Shown here: one piece after another, positions 1 through 5,445 of the stretch
Numbering within the stretch: position 1 is the stretch's first letter
Layout of the letters: each line of letters opens with the position of its first letter
Source: UM-FILTER-39-64 sp964367055
Lineage (GTDB): Bacteria; Patescibacteriota; Minisyncoccia; UBA6257; UBA9933
Assembly: GCA_964367055.1 (NCBI GenBank)
Contig: CAYIWD010000006.1
Location: 1-25,841 of the forward strand
Direction of reading: 5' to 3'
Length of the DNA stretch: 25,841 bases
Position numbers and translations under genes: made by a program
The notes under the pieces: generated by a model
The model's database searches: none
The model's input: only the letters and a program-made list of their open reading frames with translations
Told to the model about the DNA's origin: nothing

Positions 1-1
1 T

Positions 2-1177
2 CTTGATTTGCCAAAAGGTTATCAGATTTCCCAATATGACAAGCCGCTTGTTATCGGTGGAGAATTAAACGGCATCAGAATTACCAGAATTCATTTAGAA
101 GAGGATGCCGGCCGGCTTGTTCATTCGCCAGACGCTAAATCGTCTTTAGTTGATTTTAACCGAGCTGGAATTCCATTGATGGAATTAGTTACCGAACCAG
201 ATATTAAAAGCGGCGAACAAGCCGTTGATTTTGCGAAAGAATTGCAGTTGATTTTGCGCTACTTAGAAGTTTCTGACGCTGATATGGAAAAAGGCCAGAT
301 GCGCGTGGAAGTGAATATTTCAGTTTCTAAAAGTAGCGAGAGAGGAACAAAAGTGGAAATAAAAAATCTTAATTCTTTCCGGGCAGTAGGCGAATCTATT
401 GATTATGAAATTAAAAGGCAAACTGAAATTTTAGAAAAAGGCGAGACAATTAAGCAAGAAACTCGCGGCTGGGATGATATTAAAAAACATACAGTTTCCC
501 AGCGCTCTAAAGAAGAAGCTCATGATTATCGTTATTTTCCCGAGCCGGATTTGCCTCCGTTGGATTTAACGGAATTTAATTTAGAAAAATTAAAAATTGA
601 AATTCCGGAATTGCCAGCGCAAAAGAGAGAAAGATTTGTAAAAGAATATAATTTAGATGAGGAGCAGGCTGAAGTTATTATTAACGACAGGTATCTAGCC
701 GAATATTTTGAGGAATCAGTTTCGGAATTAACAGAAGAAATGGGCGATAAAAATAAAAATATTCAACTTCTGTTAAATTATCTTTCAAGCGATATTAAGG
801 GATTAATGAACGAACAAAAAATTGCTATCAAAGAACTGAATATTACGCCGGAAAATTTCAGCGATTTAATTGTCTTAATAAGTAGCGGCGAAATTTCCAG
901 CCGTTCGGCAAAAGATATTTTGAAAGAGATGTTTTTAACCGGCCTTGACCCGCATCAGATTATTGAGCAAAAAGGATTAAAACAAGTATCAGACGAGACA
1001 TCATTGAAACAAACAGTTGAAGAGATAATTAAAGAAAATCCTAAAGCAGTTGAAGATTACAAAAAAGGTAAAGAAAACGCTTTACAGTTTTTGATTGGTC
1101 GTGCGATAGCAAAACTTAAAGGCAAAGGAAATCCCGACATATTGCGAAGGCTTTTTGGGGATTACTTATCCAAGTAA
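2..1177 (+). CDS. gatB: Asp-tRNA(Asn)/Glu-tRNA(Gln) amidotransferase subunit B, 5'-truncated by window edge
   Basis: GatB is the tRNA-binding and kinase subunit of GatCAB, which converts Glu-tRNA(Gln) and Asp-tRNA(Asn) to the amidated forms. The visible part opens inside the typical N-terminal core (LPKGYQISQYD, then GIRITRIHLEEDAGR and GIPLMELVTEPD, all strong GatB signatures). It runs through the central domain (MRVEVNISVS, VEIKNLNSF, SKEEAHDYRYFPEPDLPPL) to the C-terminal helical YqeY-like tail (ARDI/LKEM-type region, here SRSAKDILKEMF). About 90 N-terminal residues are missing because the reading frame is open to base 2; this is a window artefact, not decay. The last 62 bp overlap the 3' end of miaA on the other strand. 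No terminator is visible behind the stop. Family assignment is very secure. Confidence 0.96.
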   Translation, partial: LDLPKGYQISQYDKPLVIGGELNGIRITRIHLEEDAGRLVHSPDAKSSLVDFNRAGIPLMELVTEPDIKSGEQAVDFAKELQLILRYLEVSDADMEKGQMRVEVNISVSKSSERGTKVEIKNLNSFRAVGESIDYEIKRQTEILEKGETIKQETRGWDDIKKHTVSQRSKEEAHDYRYFPEPDLPPLDLTEFNLEKLKIEIPELPAQKRERFVKEYNLDEEQAEVIINDRYLAEYFEESVSELTEEMGDKNKNIQLLLNYLSSDIKGLMNEQKIAIKELNITPENFSDLIVLISSGEISSRSAKDILKEMFLTGLDPHQIIEQKGLKQVSDETSLKQTVEEIIKENPKAVEDYKKGKENALQFLIGRAIAKLKGKGNPDILRRLFGDYLSK

Positions 1178-2036
1178 TTTCTTTATCTTTTTTAAACCAC
1201 GTCATTTGGCGTTTGGCGTAATGCCAGGTATTTTTTTTGATTTCATTTAGCGCCTCTGGAAGCGATATTTTTACTTGTAAATAATTAATTATTTCTCGGT
1301 AACCAATAGCGTCAAAAACAGAAAGTTCTGCCGGATATTTTTTAAGTAAGTTTTGTACTTCTTCAATTAGGCCGTCTTTTATCATTTGGTCTACGCGTTT
1401 TTCAATTTTTTCTTTTAATTTTTCTGATGGTCCGTTAATGCCGATTTTTAAGGCATTGAACATTTTCTCGCCTTGAATTCTTTGAGCTGAAAAAGGTTTT
1501 TTTGTCTGGAGTGTGATTTCTAAGGCGCGAATAACTCGGCGCGGATTATGACGGTCAATAATATAAACAGCTTCCGGGTCAAGCTTAATTAATTTTTGAT
1601 AAAGAAAATCAAGTCCTTTTACTTTTAATTCTTTTTCCAATTTCTGGCGAAGTTTGGGATTGGGTTTTACTTCTGGAATTTCTAAATTATCAATCACGGC
1701 TTTAATGTAAAGCCCGGTGCCGCCGCAAATAATCGGCAGTTTGTTTTTTCTCAAAATTTTTTTAATGGCTTTGAAGCAATCGCGTTTATATTGGGAAGTG
1801 GTGTAAGATTGGTTTGGATTTTTAATGTCAATGAGGTGATGGGGTATTAATTTTAATTCAGCCTTAGTGGGTTTTGCTGTGCCGATGTTTATTTCGCGAT
1901 AAATCTGCCGCGAGTCAGCGGAAATTATTTCGCCTTTGAATTTTTTAGCAAGTTTAATGGCTAAAGTGGATTTTCCTGAGGCAGTTGGCCCGAGAATGAC
2001 AATGATTTTAGGTAATATTGACATATTTTTAGACAT
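1116..2036 (-). CDS. miaA: tRNA dimethylallyltransferase
   Basis: MiaA transfers a dimethylallyl group to N6 of A37 in tRNAs reading U-starting codons. Visible motifs are the P-loop GPTASGKS (residues 16-23), the following SADSRQIY and GTAKPT segments, HHLIDI, the substrate-loop motif GGTGLYIKA, and RHNPRRVIRALEI near residue 190, then the tail with WYAKRQMTWFKKD-like residues (here WHYAKRQMTWFKKD). The frame stays open upstream to 2111, but I chose the ATG at 2036 because an extended -10 box (TGCTATAAT) ends 7 nt before it, so the transcript should start at or next to this codon. An ATG at 2024 is an alternative. At about 306 aa the protein has normal family length. Its 3' end overlaps gatB on the opposite strand by 62 bp. 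Confidence 0.95.
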   Translation of the reverse strand: MSKNMSILPKIIVILGPTASGKSTLAIKLAKKFKGEIISADSRQIYREINIGTAKPTKAELKLIPHHLIDIKNPNQSYTTSQYKRDCFKAIKKILRKNKLPIICGGTGLYIKAVIDNLEIPEVKPNPKLRQKLEKELKVKGLDFLYQKLIKLDPEAVYIIDRHNPRRVIRALEITLQTKKPFSAQRIQGEKMFNALKIGINGPSEKLKEKIEKRVDQMIKDGLIEEVQNLLKKYPAELSVFDAIGYREIINYLQVKISLPEALNEIKKNTWHYAKRQMTWFKKDKEITWISNPQKAFAICRDFLCL

Positions 2037-2040
2037 AGAT

Positions 2041-2055
2041 ATAATTATAGCAGAA
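2041..2055 (-). promoter_or_regulatory. Extended -10 promoter of miaA, leaderless
   Basis: Reading the minus strand, TGC-TATAAT (TATAAT at 2049-2044) ends 7 nt before the ATG at 2036. No good -35 box is present, which fits an extended -10 promoter. The predicted start site coincides with the start codon and no Shine-Dalgarno is possible. Confidence 0.6.
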
Positions 2056-2116
2056 TCTGAATATTTGCTCTTTGAAATAAAAGTTCTGGCTCCTTTACCC
2101 GAAAGCGGCACGGTCC

Positions 2117-2343
2117 GGCGTTAAAATAGGTTAATAGGGACGTTGGCTCTCCTTATTAACTGAGCCCAAACCAAATAGGCAATGGTTTTTCTATGTTTTA
2201 TCGGAGCCGAAATGCCACAACATAGATATAGGACACAGATTGTCTTTTGACGGTGCACCACCGTCGCAAGATGATGATGTGGTGGGGTCAGAATCAATTT
2301 TAATAGCCATGTCTCAATTAATAAACAGAGCCATGGCTTTTTT
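2117..2343 (+). ncRNA. Candidate structured small RNA of unknown family
   Basis: This intergenic stretch between miaA and thrS contains successive hairpins. An 11-bp stem (2130-2140 with 2150-2160) is followed by AAACCA/TGGTTT around 2168-2188, an 8-bp stem TCTATGTT/AACATAGA (2190-2197 with 2219-2226), and a 7-bp GC-rich stem GACGGTG/CACCGTC (2249-2255 with 2259-2265). A possible closing helix joins TTAAAAT at 2121 with ATTTTAA near 2298. It ends in a plus-strand intrinsic terminator (2305-2343). No coding sequence of quality is present. I could not match it to RNase P RNA, tmRNA, SRP RNA or a riboswitch. 6S RNA is possible but unproven. A weak -10 (TAAAAT at 2122) lies inside the structure; no convincing plus-strand promoter was found. 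Confidence 0.4.
2305..2343 (+). terminator. Intrinsic terminator pointing toward the thrS 3' end
   Basis: AGCCATG (2305-2311) pairs with CATGGCT (2332-2338) and is followed by six T on the plus strand. On the minus strand there is no U-run, so the orientation favours termination of a plus-strand transcript from the intergenic region, converging on thrS. Confidence 0.6.
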
Positions 2344-2347
2344 GTTT

Positions 2348-4159
2348 CTAAATCACCTTATCTTCAATCTCTTTCTTAATTTTCTCAATCAATTTTTCAA
2401 TCTTAATTTCGCCTTCCTCGCCCGCCGTAGCCTTGGCAGAGGCGGGCTGGCCGCGGCGCCTGACACTAACGGTTCCGTTTAGTACTTCTTTGTCGCCGAC
2501 TACGAGAATATAAGGAATTTTTTGAATTTCAGCATCGCGGATTCTTTTACCTAAAGTTTCGTTTGCTTCGGGCATTTCTACTCTGATATTTTCTTTTTTA
2601 AACGCCTCAAATATTTTACCAGCGTAAGAAATTTGTTTTTCGCCAATCGGCAATATTATTACTTGAACAGGCGACAGCCATAAAGGCAAAGCGCCGGAAA
2701 AATGCTCAATTAAAATTCCAATAAATCTTTCAAGTGAGCCGTAAATTACTCGATGAATGACAACTGGAGTTTTTTCTTTACCTTTATCACCCGTATATTT
2801 TAACCCAAATCTTTTCGGCATTTGGAAATCAAGCTGAATTGTTCCAGTCTGCCAATCGCGACCAATAGAATCCTTCATTAAAATGTCAATTTTCGGTCCA
2901 TAAAAAGCGCCATCGCCATGATTGACGGTATATTTTTTACCGCTTTGCTCAAGGATTTTTTTAAGAATTTTTTCTGCTTTGTTCCAGATTTTTACATCAC
3001 CCATAAATTTTTCAGGTTTAGTTCCTAATCTGAATGAATAATCAAGATTAAATATTGAATAGAATTTTTTAGTGATATCAAGAATATTTTCGTATTCCGA
3101 TTCAATTTGGTCTTCAGATACAAATATATGGGCGTCATCTTGTCTGAATTCCCGGACGCGCAATAAACCATAAGTCGTGCCCGAGCGTTCGTAACGGTGG
3201 AGAATATCGGTGTCAGCCAATCTTAGAGGCAAATCCCGATAAGAACGAGGTTTTAATCCATAAACTATCATGGCATTCGGGCAGTTCATCGCTTTTAAGG
3301 CGTAAGTTTCGCCATCCTCTGTTTTTGAGATAAACATTTCTTCCAGATAATGTTCCCAGTGGCCGGATTTTACATAGAGTTCTTTTTTATTGATAAGGGG
3401 GCTGATTATTTCAGCGTAGTCGCGTTTTTTGTGTTCTTGCCGCCAGAAATTTATTAACTCATTAATAACGATTACACCATCAGGCAGCCAATAGGGCATG
3501 GCTGGCGCGGTTTCATGGAATGTAAACAATTCCAGTTTTTCACCTAATTTTCTGTGGTCGCGTTTTTCAGCCTCTTCCAGCATTTTTAAATAATCTTCAA
3601 GCTCTTTTTTAGTGCTAAAAGCCACGCCGTAAATTCTTGTCAGCATTTTATTTTTTTCGTCGCCTCGCCAATAAGCGCCAGCAATTTTTGTTAATTTAAA
3701 AGCATCGGGATTAATTTCAGCAGTAGATTTAATATGCGGTCCTTTGCATAAGTCCGTAAACTCGCCGCTTTGATAAATAGTGATTGGTGATTTTATTTTT
3801 ATTAATTCTTTAATGAGTTCTAATTTATATGGCTGATCCTTGAAGATTTTTTTTGCTTCAGCTGATAAAATTATTTGTTTTTCAAATTTTAAATTCTTTT
3901 TGATTAATTCCCGCATCCGTTTTTCAATTTGCGGCAAATCTTCCTCGCTTATCCGCGTTAATCCGCTTCTATTTTTAAAAGATCCGCGTTTGTCCGCTTC
4001 TACAAAGTCAAAATCATAATAAAAGCCGTTTTCAATAGTCGGCCCAATACCTAATTTGGCTTTGGGAAATTTTTCTAAAACCGCGGCAGCTAAAATATGA
4101 GAAGTAGAATGTCGAATAGTGTCTAATTTATTTTCTTCTGCTTGTGTTTGTTTTTTCAT
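2348..4159 (-). CDS. thrS: Threonine--tRNA ligase (TGS-less, with two repeat-derived insertions)
   Basis: Class II synthetase charging tRNA-Thr. The protein (603 aa) begins directly at the editing-domain (N2/SAD) region with HSTSHILAAAV, so the usual N-terminal TGS domain (about 60 aa) is absent. Then come YWRGD, the catalytic core with MNCPNAMIVYG, LRVREFRQDDAHIFV and VIHRVIYGSLERF, and the C-terminal anticodon-binding domain (LWLSPVQVIILPIGEKQ). Two stretches look inserted. Residues about 54-71 (encoded 3951-3999) come from an 18-nt direct repeat. Residues about 571-580 (PASAKATAG, encoded 2420-2447) come from a palindromic repeat. The ATG at 4159 was chosen over a GTG at 4195 because the latter lies inside a palindrome and adds non-homologous residues. 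No Shine-Dalgarno is visible. Upstream is a T-box leader. Confidence 0.95.
   Translation of the reverse strand: MKKQTQAEENKLDTIRHSTSHILAAAVLEKFPKAKLGIGPTIENGFYYDFDFVEADKRGSFKNRSGLTRISEEDLPQIEKRMRELIKKNLKFEKQIILSAEAKKIFKDQPYKLELIKELIKIKSPITIYQSGEFTDLCKGPHIKSTAEINPDAFKLTKIAGAYWRGDEKNKMLTRIYGVAFSTKKELEDYLKMLEEAEKRDHRKLGEKLELFTFHETAPAMPYWLPDGVIVINELINFWRQEHKKRDYAEIISPLINKKELYVKSGHWEHYLEEMFISKTEDGETYALKAMNCPNAMIVYGLKPRSYRDLPLRLADTDILHRYERSGTTYGLLRVREFRQDDAHIFVSEDQIESEYENILDITKKFYSIFNLDYSFRLGTKPEKFMGDVKIWNKAEKILKKILEQSGKKYTVNHGDGAFYGPKIDILMKDSIGRDWQTGTIQLDFQMPKRFGLKYTGDKGKEKTPVVIHRVIYGSLERFIGILIEHFSGALPLWLSPVQVIILPIGEKQISYAGKIFEAFKKENIRVEMPEANETLGKRIRDAEIQKIPYILVVGDKEVLNGTVSVRRRGQPASAKATAGEEGEIKIEKLIEKIKKEIEDKVI
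2420..2447. repeat. Palindromic repeat in frame inside thrS (encodes PASAKATAG-like peptide)
   Basis: GCCCGCC (2420-2426) and GGCGGGC (2441-2447) form a GC-rich inverted repeat with a 14-nt loop, unlike the AT-rich flanks. It is read in thrS as a small Ala/Thr/Lys-rich peptide within the anticodon-binding domain. From memory, similar ASAKATAG peptides recur in many unrelated Parcubacteria proteins; this was not checked here. Confidence 0.7.
3951..3999. repeat. 18-nt direct repeat inside thrS
   Basis: ATCCGCGTTAATCCGCTT (3951-3968) and ATCCGCGTTTGTCCGCTT (3982-3999) match at 16 of 18 positions, separated by 13 nt. In thrS they encode the non-conserved stretch around ADKRGSFKNRSGLTRIS, between the FYYDFDF and EDLPQIE motifs that are normally close together. 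Confidence 0.65.
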
Positions 4160-4173
4160 GTAGTTTTTTGAAA

Positions 4174-4195
4174 GTGTTGTGCTATAGCACAACAC
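4174..4195. promoter_or_regulatory. Perfect 22-bp palindrome between T-box and thrS start
   Basis: The half-site GTGTTGTGCTA (4174-4184) is followed immediately by its exact reverse complement. It lies 15 nt before the thrS ATG and after the T-box terminator. It shares the pattern GTGT-N-GTG-N-(4 nt)-N-CAC-N-ACAC with the palindromes at 15004 and 15528 flanking the TrpR-like gene. It could be a repressor operator, an RNA hairpin controlling translation, or a dispersed repeat. Confidence 0.6.
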
Positions 4196-4210
4196 CAGAT
4201 TAACAATTTT

Positions 4211-4412
4211 AATTTAAAACCCCATCTCAAAAATTTGCAATTTTTTAAAAGGCAAACTCTTGGGACGGGGTTTTATTTTTCCTCGTGGTTCCACCCAATT
4301 TGTCCGACCGTGGTCGGACCACTCTTTAAGCCGATTTACCCCGCTAAGCGGGGTATCGCTGGCTTTTTTGCGAGAGCTCTACGGTTGGTTAATCCGCCTC
4401 ATTGCTCTATTA
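4211..4412 (-). promoter_or_regulatory. T-box riboswitch of thrS, threonine-type, short stem I
   Basis: The minus strand carries the T-box core GGGTGGAACCACG (4296-4284). Around it the antiterminator folds as TTGGG - bulge TGGAACC - ACGAGG - loop - CCCCGT - CCCAA. The competing terminator pairs 4274-4252 with 4238-4216 over about 23 bp, but is followed by only a short U-run. Upstream are a strong stem (ACCCCGC/GCGGGGT inside AGCC/GGCT, about 4363-4330) and GTCCGAC/GTCGGAC (4318-4301). Stem I seems very short: AGAGC (4408-4404) pairs with GCTCT (4377-4373), and a CGG/CCG helix closes a 9-nt loop holding ACC (4389-4387), a Thr codon followed by A. Uncharged tRNA-Thr should read ACC and pair its 3' end with TGGA, switching thrS on. 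The tRNA-Thr discriminator would then be U. Confidence 0.8.
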
Positions 4413-4418
4413 ATATAT

Positions 4419-4454
4419 ATTTTAAGGCAGATAGGGGAGGTTTGTCAATGTCAA
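4419..4454 (-). promoter_or_regulatory. Promoter of the thrS T-box leader
   Basis: Minus-strand TTGACA (4448-4443), 18-nt spacer, TAAAAT (4424-4419). A second TTGACA copy sits directly upstream (4454-4449). The predicted start near 4412 is just before T-box stem I. Confidence 0.7.
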
Positions 4455-4455
4455 T

Positions 4456-4488
4456 AAAAAAAGCGAGCCGTTTTTAGTCCTGGCTCGC
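4456..4488 (-). terminator. Intrinsic terminator of the 4510-5046 gene
   Basis: Minus-strand GCGAGCC (4488-4482) pairs with GGCTCGC (4469-4463), followed by seven U. It separates the orphan gene from the thrS promoter immediately downstream. Confidence 0.85.
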
Positions 4489-4509
4489 GCTACCCTTAGC
4501 CCACTATAA

Positions 4510-5046
4510 TTACCTCCAAAAATTCATAAGACTTTTTTTCGCTGAAAGTATTCTATTTTCCTCACTTTTCATAGTATCTAACCTGCTTTGAAAAAAATAG
4601 TCAATAGCGAAAGATATGGCTTTCGCAATATCTGCAGGTTTAGGGTCTATCACTACAATGGCGTGCGGGCCTAATTGCGATACTCTGGAATTTTTCGTAA
4701 GTGCTTCAAAGGGACAGCTCATGTGGGAATTTTCTTCCGCTCGCAGAAGAATTTTTTGATTTAAGGCGATGTTATCTCTTAAATCAACCTCCCATGTTGC
4801 GATAAATCTGGCCTTTGTTTTATTGTGTTGCGGTAGGATGATGGTTACATGAAATTCCATACAAAAGCCAATTTCCGAAGCCTGTAAAAAATTGATGCTC
4901 ACGCTTTCAATAAGCCGATGAACTGAATCTTCTAAGTCATTTGATAGAGACAGAAGTATTTGGATTGCTTTGTCTCTTAGACCAGTAGGTACGCGATTTA
5001 CGTAAGAAGATTCATTATTTACAATATCATTAACCGTAATCTTCAT
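4510..5046 (-). CDS. Hypothetical protein, unknown family
   Basis: A 178-residue soluble protein that I do not recognise. The start at 5046 is set by a strong Shine-Dalgarno AGGAGG 7 nt upstream; the frame continues 8 codons further but only through the Shine-Dalgarno region. The sequence is mixed alpha/beta: a helical N-terminus, a central beta-rich part (GFCMEFHVTIILP, KARFIATWEVDL), a segment with SHMSCPFEAL, then AIVVIDPKPADIAKAISFAIDYFF and a charged helical tail. No signal peptide or membrane segment is present. It has its own promoter, a roughly 150-nt structured leader and its own terminator, so it is a stand-alone cassette between dnaE and thrS. Confidence 0.75.
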   Translation of the reverse strand: MKITVNDIVNNESSYVNRVPTGLRDKAIQILLSLSNDLEDSVHRLIESVSINFLQASEIGFCMEFHVTIILPQHNKTKARFIATWEVDLRDNIALNQKILLRAEENSHMSCPFEALTKNSRVSQLGPHAIVVIDPKPADIAKAISFAIDYFFQSRLDTMKSEENRILSAKKSLMNFWR

Positions 5047-5200
5047 TTTTTCCTCCTTTTTGCTCTCCAAGGAGCCTTTAATTGTCCGGGCTCAGCGGCC
5101 TCGGATTTGAAGGGTTAGAGGTTTGGGCTTTGTGGCAGCCAGCTGAGAGTTTTAGTAAACCTCCCACTTGGCTGCCGCAAAATTGTTTTCAAAGAGCGTT
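5047..5200 (-). promoter_or_regulatory. Structured 5' leader of the 4510-5046 gene
   Basis: From a predicted start near 5200 the leader is about 150 nt. It holds an 8-bp stem GGCAGCCA/TGGCTGCC (near 5179-5172 and 5138-5131), and near the gene CTCCTT, which is complementary to AAGGAG of the Shine-Dalgarno. That pairing could hide the ribosome site. Whether it is regulatory or incidental cannot be decided from one sequence. Confidence 0.35.
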
Positions 5201-5205
5201 AAATG

Positions 5206-5233
5206 ATATTACCAATTTCGTGTAAAAAGTCAA
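5206..5233 (-). promoter_or_regulatory. Promoter of the 4510-5046 gene
   Basis: Minus-strand TTGACT (5233-5228), 16-nt spacer, TAATAT (5211-5206). Confidence 0.6.
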
Positions 5234-5266
5234 CTTCAAAAATTTTTTACTCTAACCACATCAAAC

Positions 5267-5441
5267 GGCAACAAATTTTTTCGTAGTGAGTGTGTGCGGA
5301 GAAGGTCTTAAAATTTACGAGCGAGCCGCGTGGCGAGCCAGGACCCCGAGGAGCGAAGCGACGAACAGGGTGGCGAGCAGCGTGCGAGCGAGTATAAATT
5401 TTGACGTTCGGAACACTACGAACGAGAAAAAATTTGTTGCC
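5267..5441. repeat. GC-rich element bounded by inverted repeats, next to dnaE 3' end
   Basis: The ends GGCAACAAATTTTTTC (5267-5282) and its exact reverse complement (5426-5441) enclose nested inverted pieces CGTAGTG/CACTACG (5282-5288, 5414-5420) and AAAATTTA/TAAATTTT (5310-5317, 5395-5402). The core is full of GCGAGC/GAGCGAG motifs and is far more GC-rich than the window. It starts 4 nt after the dnaE stop. It could be a mobile palindromic repeat or a very long terminator hairpin. Short frames across it look like non-coding repeat translation. Confidence 0.6.
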
Positions 5442-5445
5442 ATCT

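Noticed and set aside
1936..2124. Plus-strand frame antisense to miaA
   Set aside because: Mirror of the conserved P-loop region of miaA; no independent signals.
2249..2290. GGTGGTGCACC on the minus strand resembling a second T-box core upstream of miaA
   Set aside because: The core has an extra base, forms a simple symmetric hairpin, lacks a terminator pair and stem I, and miaA is not a typical target.
4235..4477. Two open frames on the plus strand over the thrS leader
   Set aside because: They are antisense to a well-supported T-box and terminator, with no start signals and no protein-like composition.
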